In this document: one piece after another, positions 1 through 10,970 of the stretch
Layout: the number at the start of each line of letters is the position of its first letter
Position numbering within the stretch: the stretch's first letter is position 1
DNA from: Paraspadella gotoi
Lineage: Eukaryota; Chaetognatha
DNA: 64,000 nucleotides
Direction: 5' to 3'
Assembly (NCBI GenBank): GCA_051294375.1
Contig: CM119267.1
Location: 11,237,865-11,301,864 of the forward strand
Made by a program: the position numbers and the translations under genes
Notes under the pieces: generated by a model
What the model was told of the DNA's origin: nothing
Database searches by the model: none
What the model saw: only the letters and a program-made list of their open reading frames with translations

Positions 1-1035
1 AGAAAAACTGACTTCAAATTTTTTTTTTATCAGCCTTCTGAATCTAGACCCTGAGTCTATCGACGTCGAGTTGGGGGGGCCTCTGGAAATTCTTCCCCGA
101 TTTTTTTTCTTCTCAAAACTCGAAGAAAACGATGCAAGTTGGGCGTTTCTCCTTCAACGCCATCTTTTCTCATCTCTCGCATCTTTCCCCGACAAACCCA
201 GGGGCCCATTTTGTTGTCGTCGTCGTTGTCGTTGCCAGTCGCAAGTTCTGCTTTGCGATGGTTTCCGGATCTTTCAAAAATGTGTGGCCCCCCAAAACAG
301 GAAACCAAGAATCCATGTAAAGTGCGTCGAAAATAAAAAACTCACGGTCTTTACGACTAACTCATATTAAGATGACATCCTGACTCCGAGCTAAAGAATC
401 TAATTCATTGTAAAATAAAAATAATTGTAAATTCATTATAAAAATTATATTTTCGTTATCAATGGAAGATCGATGAAATATAATAAGCGATAAGACGGAA
501 CAAAAATGAGTCAATCGGTGAGACTTGTGAAAGTGTCATCGCAGTGACAATGATTCGGTCGATGACAATGAAGCGCTGATTAATCATAACGGGGAGAGGG
601 AGGGTGAGAGANNNNNNNNNNNNNNNNNNNNNNNNNNNNNNNNNNNNNNNNNNNNNNNNNNNNNNNNNNNNNNNNNNNNNNNNNNNNNNNNNNNNNNNNN
701 NNNNNNNNNNNNNNNNNNNNNNNNNNNNNNNNNNNNNNNNNNNNNNNNNNNNNNNNNNNNNNNNNNNNNNNNNNAAAAAAAACTTTTTAGAAGGCAAGGA
801 CTCATGAGTTGATCTACGATAACAATCAAAAACTCTGTAGACAAATCGATTCTCTTTAACAATAATATTTTATGGTTTTTTAAAATGTATTATCATGTAA
901 GAGGAGGGCTACTTCTTATTTTGGGACAAAACTCGACATTTTTGTCTTAATGAGTCACAACGGGGGAGTCGACGGGAGATCAGGATCTCTCTTTTCTTTC
1001 TTTATCTCTCTTTTTTTTGGGTAAANNNNNNNNNN
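1..1035. other. Spacer with assembly gaps at left edge
   Basis: I see no supportable gene here. The first 370 bases are moderately GC-rich with short homopolymers. The next 230 are AT-rich. N runs lie at 612-774 and 1026-1035. The second gap ends only five bases before the stop codon of the minus-strand gene at 1040, so the 3' UTR of that gene is interrupted. Confidence 0.7.
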
Positions 1036-1039
1036 TCCT

Positions 1040-3105
1040 TCACATTCGCGCGTCGTTCGCTCGGATCAACTCGTTGAGAAACTTGTTCCGGTAGACGTTC
1101 CTGCCAGCCCGACCCTCATAGGCTTTGTATAGAAGAAACGACGCCGGTAGCGCCGGATCGCGAGAAAGCGCGCCGGCGGATTCGTCGATCGGCTTCAGAG
1201 GCGCCGCAGTCGCCGCAGCCGTCGCCGGAGAATCGGCGGAGCCACGATCGATCCTCAGCAGCAGCTCCCCCGCGGGTCGGTCCGTGGCGCGGCAGGAGAG
1301 TTTGTCTAGTCTCTTATTCTTCGGCGTCGACGCCTTTTGACGCGGCTTCGACGTCGTCGACGTTTCGCCGTCGACGACGCCGTCGCAAGACGACGACCTC
1401 GACTTCTTGTCGCGGCCCCGTCGCTTTCCCCGACGTCCTCCGCCGCCGCACCGCGGCGCCCGCGCGACCGGTAACTCCCCGGGGCCCAGCAGCTGACCCT
1501 GGAAGCGTACCTCCTCCTTGACGCGTTCCAAGGCCGTCTCCAGCTCGATCATGGTGGAGACGGCGTTCTTGTGGAGGAGGTTGCGTTCGATCTTCGCCAG
1601 TTCCGATCGGTAGTTGGGCTCCTCGGGGGAGAAGGAGGCGGCGGGAGCGGCGGCGTCGCTTTGACGCCGGACGTACGTCGGCGGCGTCAGTGAACCACGG
1701 GCGGCGTTGAAGGGAACTTCGTAGCCGGGGAGAATGTGAAGGGGCGTCGCCGTCGGCGGAAGGACGGAAGGGACGGACGTGGGGTCGGAAGCGGGGATAA
1801 AAGTGGGGACGGGGATGGACGGGGACGACGAAGGGAAAGACGGAGACTGACGTCGCCCTTGACAAACGCGAGTCGAATCGGAGTCAAGTTTATCACAGAA
1901 TCGAGGGTCGTTTTGAGAGAGTTGTTGTCGTTGTTGTTGTTGTTGTTGTAATCTCGAACGGGATTGGGGTTGAGGAAGACGAGACTGGTGTTGGGGTTGG
2001 GCTTGTGATTGGGCTTCAGTTTGCAAGATAGATGCGTGTCGAGCGTCAGACAAAGGACATTGTGGCGAATGGCGCGGTGACGTCCTCGGCGAGGGGGCCT
2101 TGTCTAGTCGCGGGGAGACGCGAGACTCTGCGACGTCGATGGATAATCGAGGATCTTGAGACGTCGCCGCCGCCGTCATTCCCGGCGACGCCGACTTTGC
2201 GCGGACGTAACGTCCCGACGCCGCGTCGGCGCCGGATTTGAGATGCAGCCCTCTCAAAGCTTCCAGCGTCTGTATGTCCAGCAGCAGCGCCGGATCCCGC
2301 GGCCCGCCGCCGCCGCTGGACACCAGCAGCTCCTTCGGCAGCTGCCCGTACGAGTTGGATCTCTGCGATTCGTCGAGGCGTCGGGCTGCGACGGCTGCTG
2401 CGGCGTCGTCGGCGCTCAAATCGAAGGCCACTCTCTTCTCGACGACACGTTTGTGGCCAAGGAGATGCAGCAGCTGGTGAGAGTTTTGCGGGAGAGAGTC
2501 TGAGGCGAGGAATTCTTGATAGCGCGGAGTGACAGGGGTGGCGAGGTTGACGGCGTGGTTGGCGGCCCCGGCGACGCGAGACTTGGAGTTAAGTCCCTCG
2601 CGAATCTCTTCGTAGATGTGCGTCGACGAAGCGGTTGACGAGGCAGAGGCGGTCGGGCGGAGCGGCTTCTTCTGCCGAGAGGCGTCGTCCGATGCGATGA
2701 AGGAGGTGGAGGTGTGAGTGGGAAGTCGAGGGGTGGCGAGGTGGATTAGGTGGGCGGGATGGTGAAAATTCGGATGGGCAGATTTGTCGTGATAAAACGG
2801 AGGAAGAAGATCGAGCGCCGGAGGTGGACGGGGCGACGAGACGGCGCCGCTGCCAATGCCGAAATCGACGACGCCGTTGTCGCGAAGTGCGAGCTCGGCG
2901 TCGTTGGCGCCAACGCGAGGAAAGTCGCGCAGTTCGAGTCCGTCCTGGGAGCGAGAACGNNNNNNNNNNCGTCCTGGGAGCGTGAACGAGGCTGGGCTTT
3001 GACGGCGCCGTTTTTGTGGCCGCCGCCGCCAGCGCCGCTCGCGTGACTGCGGACCCAACCGAAGACCTTCTCCATCTTGGCGTTGAGAATTCCAGCGGCG
3101 GACAT
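1040..3105 (-). CDS. Large disordered protein, unrecognised family
   Basis: One long reading frame on the minus strand, ending with TGA at 1040-1042. I start it at the ATG at 3105 (residues MSAAGILNAKMEKVFGWVRS), where the frame first looks protein-like; the bases further upstream are a 940-base N run and GA repeats. A 10-N gap (2960-2969) interrupts it near residue 45 and shifts the frame. The same 19-20 bases flank the gap on both sides, so merging the overlap would give about 680 residues. The composition is Ser/Pro/Arg/Ala-rich with a Gln run (plus-strand bases about 1920-1950) and many SP and TP motifs. A Lys/Arg-rich patch lies near the C-terminus. A likely helical, coiled-coil-like part reads SELAKIERNLLHKNAV...ELETALERVKEEV. 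No signal peptide or membrane segment is apparent. The family is not recognised; a cytoskeletal or signalling scaffold is only a guess. No frameshift occurs in nearly 2 kb, unlike other tracts in this window. Confidence 0.72.
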
Positions 3106-3179
3106 GACGAGGGAATTGGAGGAAGAAGTGGAGATTGTCTTCGGAGAATCGGAGAGTGGTGGCGCGGGAAAGTGGCGCG

Positions 3180-4120
3180 NNNNNNNNNNNNNNNNNNNNN
3201 NNNNNNNNNNNNNNNNNNNNNNNNNNNNNNNNNNNNNNNNNNNNNNNNNNNNNNNNNNNNNNNNNNNNNNNNNNNNNNNNNNNNNNNNNNNNNNNNNNNN
3301 NNNNNNNNNNNNNNNNNNNNNNNNNNNNNNNNNNNNNNNNNNNNNNNNNNNNNNNNNNNNNNNNNNNNNNNNNNNNNNNNNNNNNNNNNNNNNNNNNNNN
3401 NNNNNNNNNNNNNNNNNNNNNNNNNNNNNNNNNNNNNNNNNNNNNNNNNNNNNNNNNNNNNNNNNNNNNNNNNNNNNNNNNNNNNNNNNNNNNNNNNNNN
3501 NNNNNNNNNNNNNNNNNNNNNNNNNNNNNNNNNNNNNNNNNNNNNNNNNNNNNNNNNNNNNNNNNNNNNNNNNNNNNNNNNNNNNNNNNNNNNNNNNNNN
3601 NNNNNNNNNNNNNNNNNNNNNNNNNNNNNNNNNNNNNNNNNNNNNNNNNNNNNNNNNNNNNNNNNNNNNNNNNNNNNNNNNNNNNNNNNNNNNNNNNNNN
3701 NNNNNNNNNNNNNNNNNNNNNNNNNNNNNNNNNNNNNNNNNNNNNNNNNNNNNNNNNNNNNNNNNNNNNNNNNNNNNNNNNNNNNNNNNNNNNNNNNNNN
3801 NNNNNNNNNNNNNNNNNNNNNNNNNNNNNNNNNNNNNNNNNNNNNNNNNNNNNNNNNNNNNNNNNNNNNNNNNNNNNNNNNNNNNNNNNNNNNNNNNNNN
3901 NNNNNNNNNNNNNNNNNNNNNNNNNNNNNNNNNNNNNNNNNNNNNNNNNNNNNNNNNNNNNNNNNNNNNNNNNNNNNNNNNNNNNNNNNNNNNNNNNNNN
4001 NNNNNNNNNNNNNNNNNNNNNNNNNNNNNNNNNNNNNNNNNNNNNNNNNNNNNNNNNNNNNNNNNNNNNNNNNNNNNNNNNNNNNNNNNNNNNNNNNNNN
4101 NNNNNNNNNNNNNNNNNNNN
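3180..4120. other. Assembly gap (about 941 N)
   Basis: Unknown sequence directly upstream of the minus-strand gene at 1040-3105. It probably hides that gene's 5' UTR or promoter, or upstream exons. Confidence 0.95.
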
Positions 4121-4185
4121 GCGGTGGGAGAGAGAGTTCACTTTGTTTCTTTCAGTCTTGAAAATTTCTCTCCTTCGCCCGTTGT

Positions 4186-4223
4186 GACTGAGAGAAGAGA
4201 GAGAGAGAGAAGAGAGAGAGAGC

Positions 4224-4254
<31 letters not shown>

Positions 4255-4296
4255 GAGAGAGGAGAGAGAGAGAGAGATGAGAGAAGAGAGAGGACA
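4186..4296. repeat. Interrupted GA microsatellite
   Basis: An imperfect (GA)n tract broken by single extra G or A bases. It borders the large gap to its left, as GA tracts border many gaps here. Confidence 0.9.
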
Positions 4297-4505
4297 TGAA
4301 CGGTGTCGTGTTTGCTCTTCTCCCCTCCTACGAACGAGCTGTGTTAGGAAAAAAGAGAAGCGAAATAAAAACATTCAATTATGTGACATGTTTGACGAGA
4401 GAAATTCGAAGCGAGTCTCCGAGAGGCAATCGCGTTTCTCTCACCAGGAATGCCATCGACTCGATCTCTCCCCCTCAACTCTCTCATTTGCCTCCTCTTG
4501 ATTCA

Positions 4506-4562
4506 AATCTCTCTCTCTCTCTCTCTCTCCTCCTCTCTCTCTCTCTTCCTCTCTCTCTCCTT
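4506..4562. repeat. CT microsatellite
   Basis: A run of CT dinucleotides with a few CC interruptions, opposite in polarity to the GA tract 200 bases upstream. Confidence 0.9.
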
Positions 4563-4568
4563 CACCGA

Positions 4569-4608
4569 ATGAGAGTTCATCATGTTTTTATGAGAGCTAT
4601 TAAAAAAG
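4569..4608 (+). CDS. Possible first coding exon
   Basis: An ATG opens a 13-codon frame (MRVHHVFMRAIKK) that runs straight into a consensus splice donor, AAAAAG|GTAAGT, at 4608/4609. No matching acceptor could be placed, because following sequence is GA-rich and I see no homologous exon. The protein is not recognised. The support is the donor quality alone. Confidence 0.22.
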
Positions 4609-4777
4609 GTAAGTTTCCTTTTTTGTCGTCGTTGTCAAGGAGACGAACGCGAGTTGGATGAATTTTTGCGTCGCTAGAGGAGAAAAAAAAATTGTTTTCT
4701 GTTTTGCGAAGGAATTTTTTTTTTCTTCTTATAAGTTGAGATTCGAGAGAAGCGATGGAAGGGAATGAAAACTCTCG

Positions 4778-4821
4778 GAGCGAGAGAGAGAGAGTGGAGA
4801 GAGAGAGAGAGAGAGAGAGAA
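4778..4821. repeat. GA microsatellite
   Basis: An almost pure (GA)n tract at the edge of a CpG-rich stretch (4820-4920) with many GACGA motifs. Confidence 0.9.
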
Positions 4822-5192
4822 AATTGGCGACGACGAGAAAGACGACGAGCCGAGCGACGTTGAATCGACGACGACGGCGACGCTGAAACGACGGGGACGA
4901 CGACGAAAGGATCGTAGAGTGGAGAGAGGATCTCGGGTGTTCTTCTCTACGAGAGGAGAGAAGAGGAAGAGGATCAGGATGAGTCGGAAAGATGAGAAGG
5001 ATGAGGAGGTGGGAGGGGGGCGGAAGAGAAGGAAGAAGAAAAACGGAGAGAAGAGAGAGAGGGAAGAGGAGAGAGAAAGAGGCAAAAGTCTTTGGCTTTT
5101 ACTCTCTGATTCGAGGAGATGGGAGAAAAAAAATAGGGAGAAGGGGATTTTGACGGTAGTGAGACAAAAGGAAAAGAGAAAGGCTCGCGCGT

Positions 5193-5197
<5 letters not shown>

Positions 5198-5239
<42 letters not shown>
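5198..5239. repeat. GA microsatellite
   Basis: A pure (GA)21-like run that directly abuts the candidate minus-strand N-terminal exon at 5240-5368. Confidence 0.92.
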
Positions 5240-5241
<2 letters not shown>

Positions 5242-5368
5242 AGACATGTGAATCATCGGTGACGGCGCCGACGCGATTCGGTTTTTCGTTGGACAGAAAA
5301 TGGATAATAAACGGTAAAGCGGGCGGACCACCATCGTCGAGAGACGTCGAAGCCGTCGGAGTTGACAT
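5240..5368 (-). CDS. Possible N-terminal exon, unknown protein
   Basis: On the minus strand an ATG at 5368 opens a frame of about 43 residues beginning MSTPTASTSLDDGGPPALPF and ending where the GA microsatellite begins. Codon use is GC-rich and protein-like, unlike the repeat that follows in the same frame. It lies upstream, on the same strand, of the gene at 1040-3105, so it could be an alternative first exon of that gene or belong to a different one. No splice site is certain and the family is not recognised. Confidence 0.25.
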
Positions 5369-5544
5369 CGAAATAACTGGATAGTGTATGGATTTTTAAA
5401 GAGATAAAAAGGAATTTAAGTACTATTTTTTTTTTTAAGCGAAGGGGGGGCCGTGTTTCGGAGGAATATCATTTCTTGTTTTTGGGTGTCATACAGAGAT
5501 GAGATGTCAATACGGAGATGGGGGTGAACTCAAGTTGAATTAAA

Positions 5545-5823
5545 ATGGCGGACTGTGTGACGATGCAGGTGGTGATGGGAATTTTCGTTAAATGTTGGCT
5601 GTTGTTGTATTCACTGCTTTGGAATAAAGGGTTTATTAATTTTCGGCCTTTAAGTTATCTTCGTCGTTACCTATTTTGTCGATCAGAGTCATTGGGTGTC
5701 GTTTTTGACGAATCGAAAGTGGGTGTACGAGTTGGCAATAATCATTGTGCAAGAATTAAAACGACTCGGGAGTCAGTTTTTGCAAGGCTGTCAAAGGAGA
5801 AAAATTTAAAAAAAAAAACGTGA
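5545..5823 (+). CDS. Small open frame, unknown
   Basis: A 92-codon frame with a good start context (AAAATGG). The first eight codons (MADCVTMQ) run into CAG|GTGGTG, a possible splice donor, so only that part may be coding. The rest is compositionally mixed and ends in an A-rich run. No domain or homologue is recognised. Confidence 0.2.
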   Translation: MADCVTMQVVMGIFVKCWLLLYSLLWNKGFINFRPLSYLRRYLFCRSESLGVVFDESKVGVRVGNNHCARIKTTRESVFARLSKEKNLKKKT

Positions 5824-6308
5824 AAAAACTGGAAAGATAGAAAGGAGAGAACAACGGAAAAAAACTAAAAAAAAACTAAAGACAGAAAGAGAACGCGAGA
5901 ACGGAAAAAAAAAGAAAGAAAGACAGAAAAGAAAGATCTCCAGCCAGACGGACGCCAACGCGATAAAGAGTCGGACAAAAGAATCGAGGCAAAAATCGAA
6001 TTTCATCCTGTCTTCCCACCTAAATTTTTCATGGTGGCGCGAAATATTGAAATCGATCCCTAATCGATGCGATCGAAGCGACGCCTCCAGGAATTTTCAT
6101 TTTTTGTTGGTGAGATCGAAAAACAAAAGACTGCGGATGTTTTCGTTGGAAATGAAAAGTTTGTCGAAAATAAAAGAGAGAAGGAAATAGCGAATCGGGG
6201 GAGAATTTATTATAAGATAGAAGGTTAAAAAACAAACGTCATAACAGATGAAAGATGTGAAGTTAAAAGAATAAAAAGCAGAACAATGAAAGACTGAGCA
6301 AGGTGGAG
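5824..6308. other. A-rich spacer
   Basis: A purine-rich, low-complexity stretch (AAAGA-type) followed by AT-rich sequence. I see no gene. Confidence 0.7.
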
Positions 6309-6309
6309 A

Positions 6310-6310
<1 letters not shown>

Positions 6311-6395
<85 letters not shown>
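6311..6395. repeat. GA microsatellite
   Basis: About 85 bases of (GA)n with one AA interruption. Confidence 0.93.
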
Positions 6396-6400
<5 letters not shown>

Positions 6401-6479
6401 TAAATTCCTTTTCTCTTTTGTTGGGCGATGATAAAATTTAATTTATTCGGACGTTTTCGTGTTTTATCACAGACGAGCG

Positions 6480-6525
6480 GACGACGATGACGACGACGAC
6501 GACGACGACGCCGTGGACGATGACA
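6480..6525. repeat. GAC trinucleotide repeat
   Basis: (GAC)n/(GAT) run that would encode Asp on the plus strand. The frame around it is not otherwise gene-like. Confidence 0.8.
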
Positions 6526-6529
6526 CAAT

Positions 6530-8290
6530 CGGCAGAGCTCAACCGATGACTTCGATTTTTACGGCGCTCCCCCTTTTCTTTTTTTTATCCTTCTTCAATC
6601 TTCATCTCTCGGCGTCTCTGTCTCTCGATCGCGGAAAAATTCGAATGCAAATTGAATTTTTTTTTGTGCTGAGAGGAGGAGGACTACATGAGACCGGAGG
6701 CGAAGGCATTGAGAATAGAAGGAGATTAAAATTTAGGCGTCTGGTTCGAATTAAGACTCAGAACCAAGTTGGAAATGAATAATTTACATGCGTAAGTAGT
6801 TTTGAGAAGCAGAATAAACAAAATAAATGTAACAGGAGGGCAAAAAAAAGGAAGATAAATTGAATCAAAGTACGATAGAGTAAAAAGGAAGGAAAGGAAA
6901 AAAGAAGGAAAAATAAAATTTGAAAAACAAAAATCTGCTGCTGGGTGCCGCGTAGAAATTACAAAATTTTGCAAACTGCCCATTTTAGTCTCACGTGAGC
7001 AACAAGAAAAAGTGATTTATGATAATGATTATGAATTCTACTATAATACGCGATGAACTCTGGAAAATACCGCGTGAAAATTCCTAATATTCCATAGCAA
7101 ATAAACCAGGTATTCAGGTATGCAGCGATTCGCAAGTATATAACTCCAGCGGAGAACTTTTAATCCTTTCTTAAATTGTTCTTCTCAAAAATATTAAATT
7201 TCTTTCTTCCATCGATTTTAAAAAGACGCCCGATTGTTTCTTACTGCTTCGGGCGAAAACAGAACGTTAAAAGGTCAAACGAGAAATTAAATATATTAAT
7301 CATTTTGATGCCCGAATTATATTTCGATCCCACGGGGGACCTATTATTTTTGAAAATTACTTTTTTTAAGATTCAAAATCGGTTTTTAAATAGTTAGTTT
7401 GAGATTTTTTTTTTGTCGAGTGGGGATCGTTAATTGAATTTAATCGAGTGTATGTAGCTGGAAAAGGACAGAAGTAGGGCGATTTAGATAATTTTTTTTT
7501 CAACGAAAATGTAATTGCAAGCATAGAATTTAGAACAAGACTAATGGTACTTACATTAAAAATATGAATTGAAGTATGTATTAAACTAAAGGAATAGTTT
7601 AACAAATCCTCGACGACTGCGATCACTATGACACCAATCAACGGTAAAGTGTGGCAATTAACCAACCTGAAACGAAACCCCTAAAATTTTAAAAGTGTAT
7701 TCTACGGTCTTCGAAGTTCCTCTTGAGGTGCGCCAAGATGATGATGATGATATTAAAGCTTTTATGCCCGAGCTTTTAGGGTAATATTCTTTAAAACTAT
7801 ACTTTGACGGTATTCGCTTTAAAAACTGACCCTGCCTCACGAGCGGTCTTAGGGCGGTAGAACTATATAAAATACGTTTAGAATACTACATAGAGTATGC
7901 CTAGGAAACTACTCGACTTGCAGTAATGGTTTCGATTTTCCTGCCGCACGAGCGGGCCGAGAGTACTCGGGGGAAATGCGTCTACGAAAGAAAGTTTCTG
8001 CGGCGCAACATCTCAAACTTACCGGTTATTGTTTGAATGTCTGCAGCACATTATATGTTCGCAGGAGTAGTGAGAGAGTGAGAGAAGGTGAGAAAGAGTG
8101 CGAGAGAAAGTTTATTTTTTCCCTTATTCGTAATTCGTGAGAATTTCAATTTCGTTTCGTACTGAGAAGAACAAAAAAAAGCAGGAAAAGTGAATTCCAA
8201 TCTGAAAAAAAAAAGTACTTTAAACCTTCGAAAAAAATACCGACATTCTTTTCGGAAAGGTGTTTCGTCTTTCATACAAATGGACAGAAA
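6530..8290. other. AT-rich spacer
   Basis: No convincing gene. A short plus-strand frame at about 7700-7782 (VFEVPLEVRQDDDDDIKAF) has a protein-like look but is only some 30 codons, has no start codon and no clear splice sites, so it is not called as a gene. Confidence 0.55.
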
Positions 8291-8291
8291 T

Positions 8292-8313
8292 GGAGAGAGA
8301 GAGAGAAAGGAAA

Positions 8314-8352
<39 letters not shown>

Positions 8353-8376
8353 GAGACAGAGAGAGAGGGAGAGAGA
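8292..8376. repeat. GA microsatellite
   Basis: An imperfect (GA)n tract with AAAG and GGAGAC interruptions. Confidence 0.9.
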
Positions 8377-8664
8377 ATGTTATGGTCTCCTCCTAACCGG
8401 GTCTGGCGACGCAAGGTCGGTTGCAAATTTTACCAGCGATAAATATTTTTCAATCCGTCTAATTTTTCAAACAGAAAGGCAACATACACGCGGTATGCGT
8501 AGACGACGACGATTATCAAACAAAAAAAAAAAAATTTTTCCATTCTTTTCTCAATAACTTGGTCGGTTTGGTCCGCAGATAATCCCGGGTTCAATGCTCC
8601 CTTCTTATATAACCCCAAAGGTAAAACTATTCGCCAACGAATAAGGAGAAAAGAAAAACACTGA

Positions 8665-8690
8665 TGAGGCGGTTTATTCACACCGCCTCA
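8665..8690. repeat. Perfect stem-loop at duplication boundary
   Basis: Nine-base arms TGAGGCGGT and ACCGCCTCA face each other across an 8-base loop (8674-8681). The right arm coincides with the point where the long duplication begins to match its second copy at 24.6 kb. The second copy keeps only a degraded right arm. Confidence 0.7.
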
Positions 8691-8879
8691 CGTACATTAT
8701 CGTTCAGCCAAAGCCAAATCCAAACCCAAAGCCAAAGGCAACAGTGAGATGCCCCATCCCGATGGGCATCACAGACAACCCGGCTGTTGTCATAGTGAGT
8801 CTTTTAAAAATAACCGTACGATTGTGGATAAGGCGCTAAGTGGGCTGAAGATGACTATCCGTAACTTCTATAACCCCCT

Positions 8880-9050
8880 TTATTAGGCCATTGAACGGGT
8901 CCTGGGCTTGGAGACAGGCTTGAGGGTTGCCACGCCCCAAGGCGGCTTACGGCCGTCCTCACGCTTCCCACAGGGTAGGTACCGTTGATTGAACCCGGTA
9001 CCTAGTGGTCTAGAGCTGATGGCTTTACTCAATGAGCCACCGGGTCAGGA
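8880..9050 (-). mobile_element. tRNA-derived SINE (minus strand)
   Basis: Read on the minus strand from about 9048, the sequence has a pol III A-box-like TGGCTCATTGAG (complement of 9029-9040) and, about 40 bases on, a B-box-like GGGTTCAATC (complement of 8987-8996). The spacing is that of a tRNA. A non-tRNA body rich in GGC/CCGT follows toward 8880. The second copy in the duplicated segment (24.9 kb) keeps both boxes and has the fuller B box GGGTTCAATCC. The 3' end of the SINE is not resolved. Confidence 0.6.
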
Positions 9051-10185
9051 CTGAAGTGACAGTGCTTATAGGCGGGTGTGAACCTAGGCGAATGCCCGAC
9101 TACACGATGATCAAACGCGAGTGCTATTTTGTTTCGCGAGACAGATTGGGCAACGACAACGACGACGCGACCGGCGTCGAAATTGATTAAAGTCCCTTTT
9201 GCCTTTCAGTTGTCCAGATGCGTCGAACTAAAGGGGGGGGGGAGGGGGGAGGGGGGAGGCAAGGAAGTTTGGGTCGAATGGATGGATGAAGGGGAGGGAG
9301 TTGAGGGTTTTGATTGGCTATTAGGATGAGGAGTGAGGATGAGGAGTGAGGAGTGAAAAGTGAGGAGGAAGAAGGTTTTCAAAGGATCTGAATCTGTTAA
9401 CCCAAAACTCTTAGTCACTCGGGTCATCATGAATTTTCTTTGAAAATTACGTTTTTTTATTGCGCGGTGAATGACCTGCCTGTTTTTAATTTCATACTGA
9501 TTGCTTTTCGCGTTTTGACTGATCAGCTTCTTATTCTAGATGAGAATCACCAGGTTGAACGAGTAGCTCGAGTTGAATCGAAAAATTAAGACTGCAACGA
9601 CGACGACCACAACGACGATGACCAGGGTGCGTCATTTCTCTACCTGATTTTTCTCTAATCGATTCTGTCAGCGTAAATCATCTCGCAAACTTCATAACGA
9701 ACTCGGACGTGCGATGGAGAACGACGGTTGTCTCAAGCGAACGAAGGGGATCTTTGTGAACGAACGCGATCTCCACTGAACGAAAGAGATCAGGCCAAAA
9801 AACAAAAGCTGTAGCAAACTGTAGCAAGCTGCGAAAGAAATGAATAAATGTTAATTTTTGTCAAGACCCAAATACTCAAAACCTTTATTTTAGACATCGT
9901 GGTGGATCTAAGGCGACACACAAATCGGTCAAGAGCGGACAAGAGGCCGAAATCTCAGAAGATCTTTTCGAACGAAAGCGATCTAGGGCGAACTGTGGCG
10001 ATCGAAACCAAATCCTTAGAAATGGTGACCGGAGATTCACGAAGATTCACAGAGATTCACGTTAATCAAAGTTGATCGTCTCGTCGATCACAAATCGAGA
10101 TTCGTCAGAGACGAGAGTCTCACGGATTTTCTCGTAAATTCTCTTCGCCTCACTCCATCCTTTTCTTCTCATTATTTTTCCGTGG

Positions 10186-10429
10186 CATCTCTCTCTCTCT
10201 CTCTCTCTCTNNNNNNNNNNNNNNNNNNNNNNNNNTCTCTTCTCTCCTCTCCCTCTCCTTATTTTTGGCGTATCTTCGCTTTTACAGTTATCTGTGACTC
10301 TACTTTTTTTCTCATGGACCTCTCCTCTCTCTCTCTCTCTCTCTCCTCTCTCGTCTCTCTCTCCTCTCTCTCCTTATTTTTGGCCGTTATCTTTGCTTTA
10401 CAGAATCTTGACTCTACTTTTTCTCATGA

Positions 10430-10479
<50 letters not shown>

Positions 10480-10539
10480 TCCTCCTTTTTTTGGCCCGTA
10501 TCTTTGCTTTACAGTATTTGACTTCTACTTTTTCTCATG

Positions 10540-10593
<54 letters not shown>

Positions 10594-10662
10594 ACTCTCT
10601 CTCTCTCTCCTTATTTTGGGCGTATCTTTGCTTTACAGTATCTTGACTCTACTTTTTTCTCA

Positions 10663-10712
<50 letters not shown>

Positions 10713-10761
10713 TTTTTTGCGTATCTTCGCTTTACAGTATTGACTCTACTTTTCTCATGAC

Positions 10762-10792
<31 letters not shown>

Positions 10793-10970
10793 CCTCTTCC
10801 TTTTTTTGGCGTATATCTTTGCTTTACAGTATTCTTGACTCTACTTTTTCTCATGACCTCTCTCTCTCTCTCTCTCTCTCCTCTCTCTTTCACTCTCTCT
10901 CTCTCCCTTATTTTTGGCGTATCTTCGTTTACAGTATCTTGCTCTACTTTTTCTTATGACCTCTCGTCTC
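10186..10970 (+). repeat. Composite satellite, 7 units
   Basis: Seven units, each with a constant block of about 55 bases (ATTTTTGGCGTATCTTTGCT, then TTACAGTATCTTGACTC, then TACTTTTTCTCATGAC) followed by a CT run of variable length. Constant blocks start near 10265, 10380, 10490, 10614, 10715, 10804 and 10912. Blocks differ by single-base changes such as CTTTG/CTTCG. A 25-N gap lies at 10211-10235 in the first CT run. The last block ends with CTTATGAC, as in copy B. Confidence 0.92.

Noticed and set aside
3077-4501. Long open frames running through N runs (here and at 40319-41287, 41348-41810, 54919-55908)
   Set aside because: N bases are translated as unknown residues, so the length is artificial; the real parts are GA/CT or TTTC repeats.
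8570-8600. tRNA B-box-like CGGGTTCAATGCTCCC
   Set aside because: The last two positions do not fit the B box and no A box lies at the right distance.
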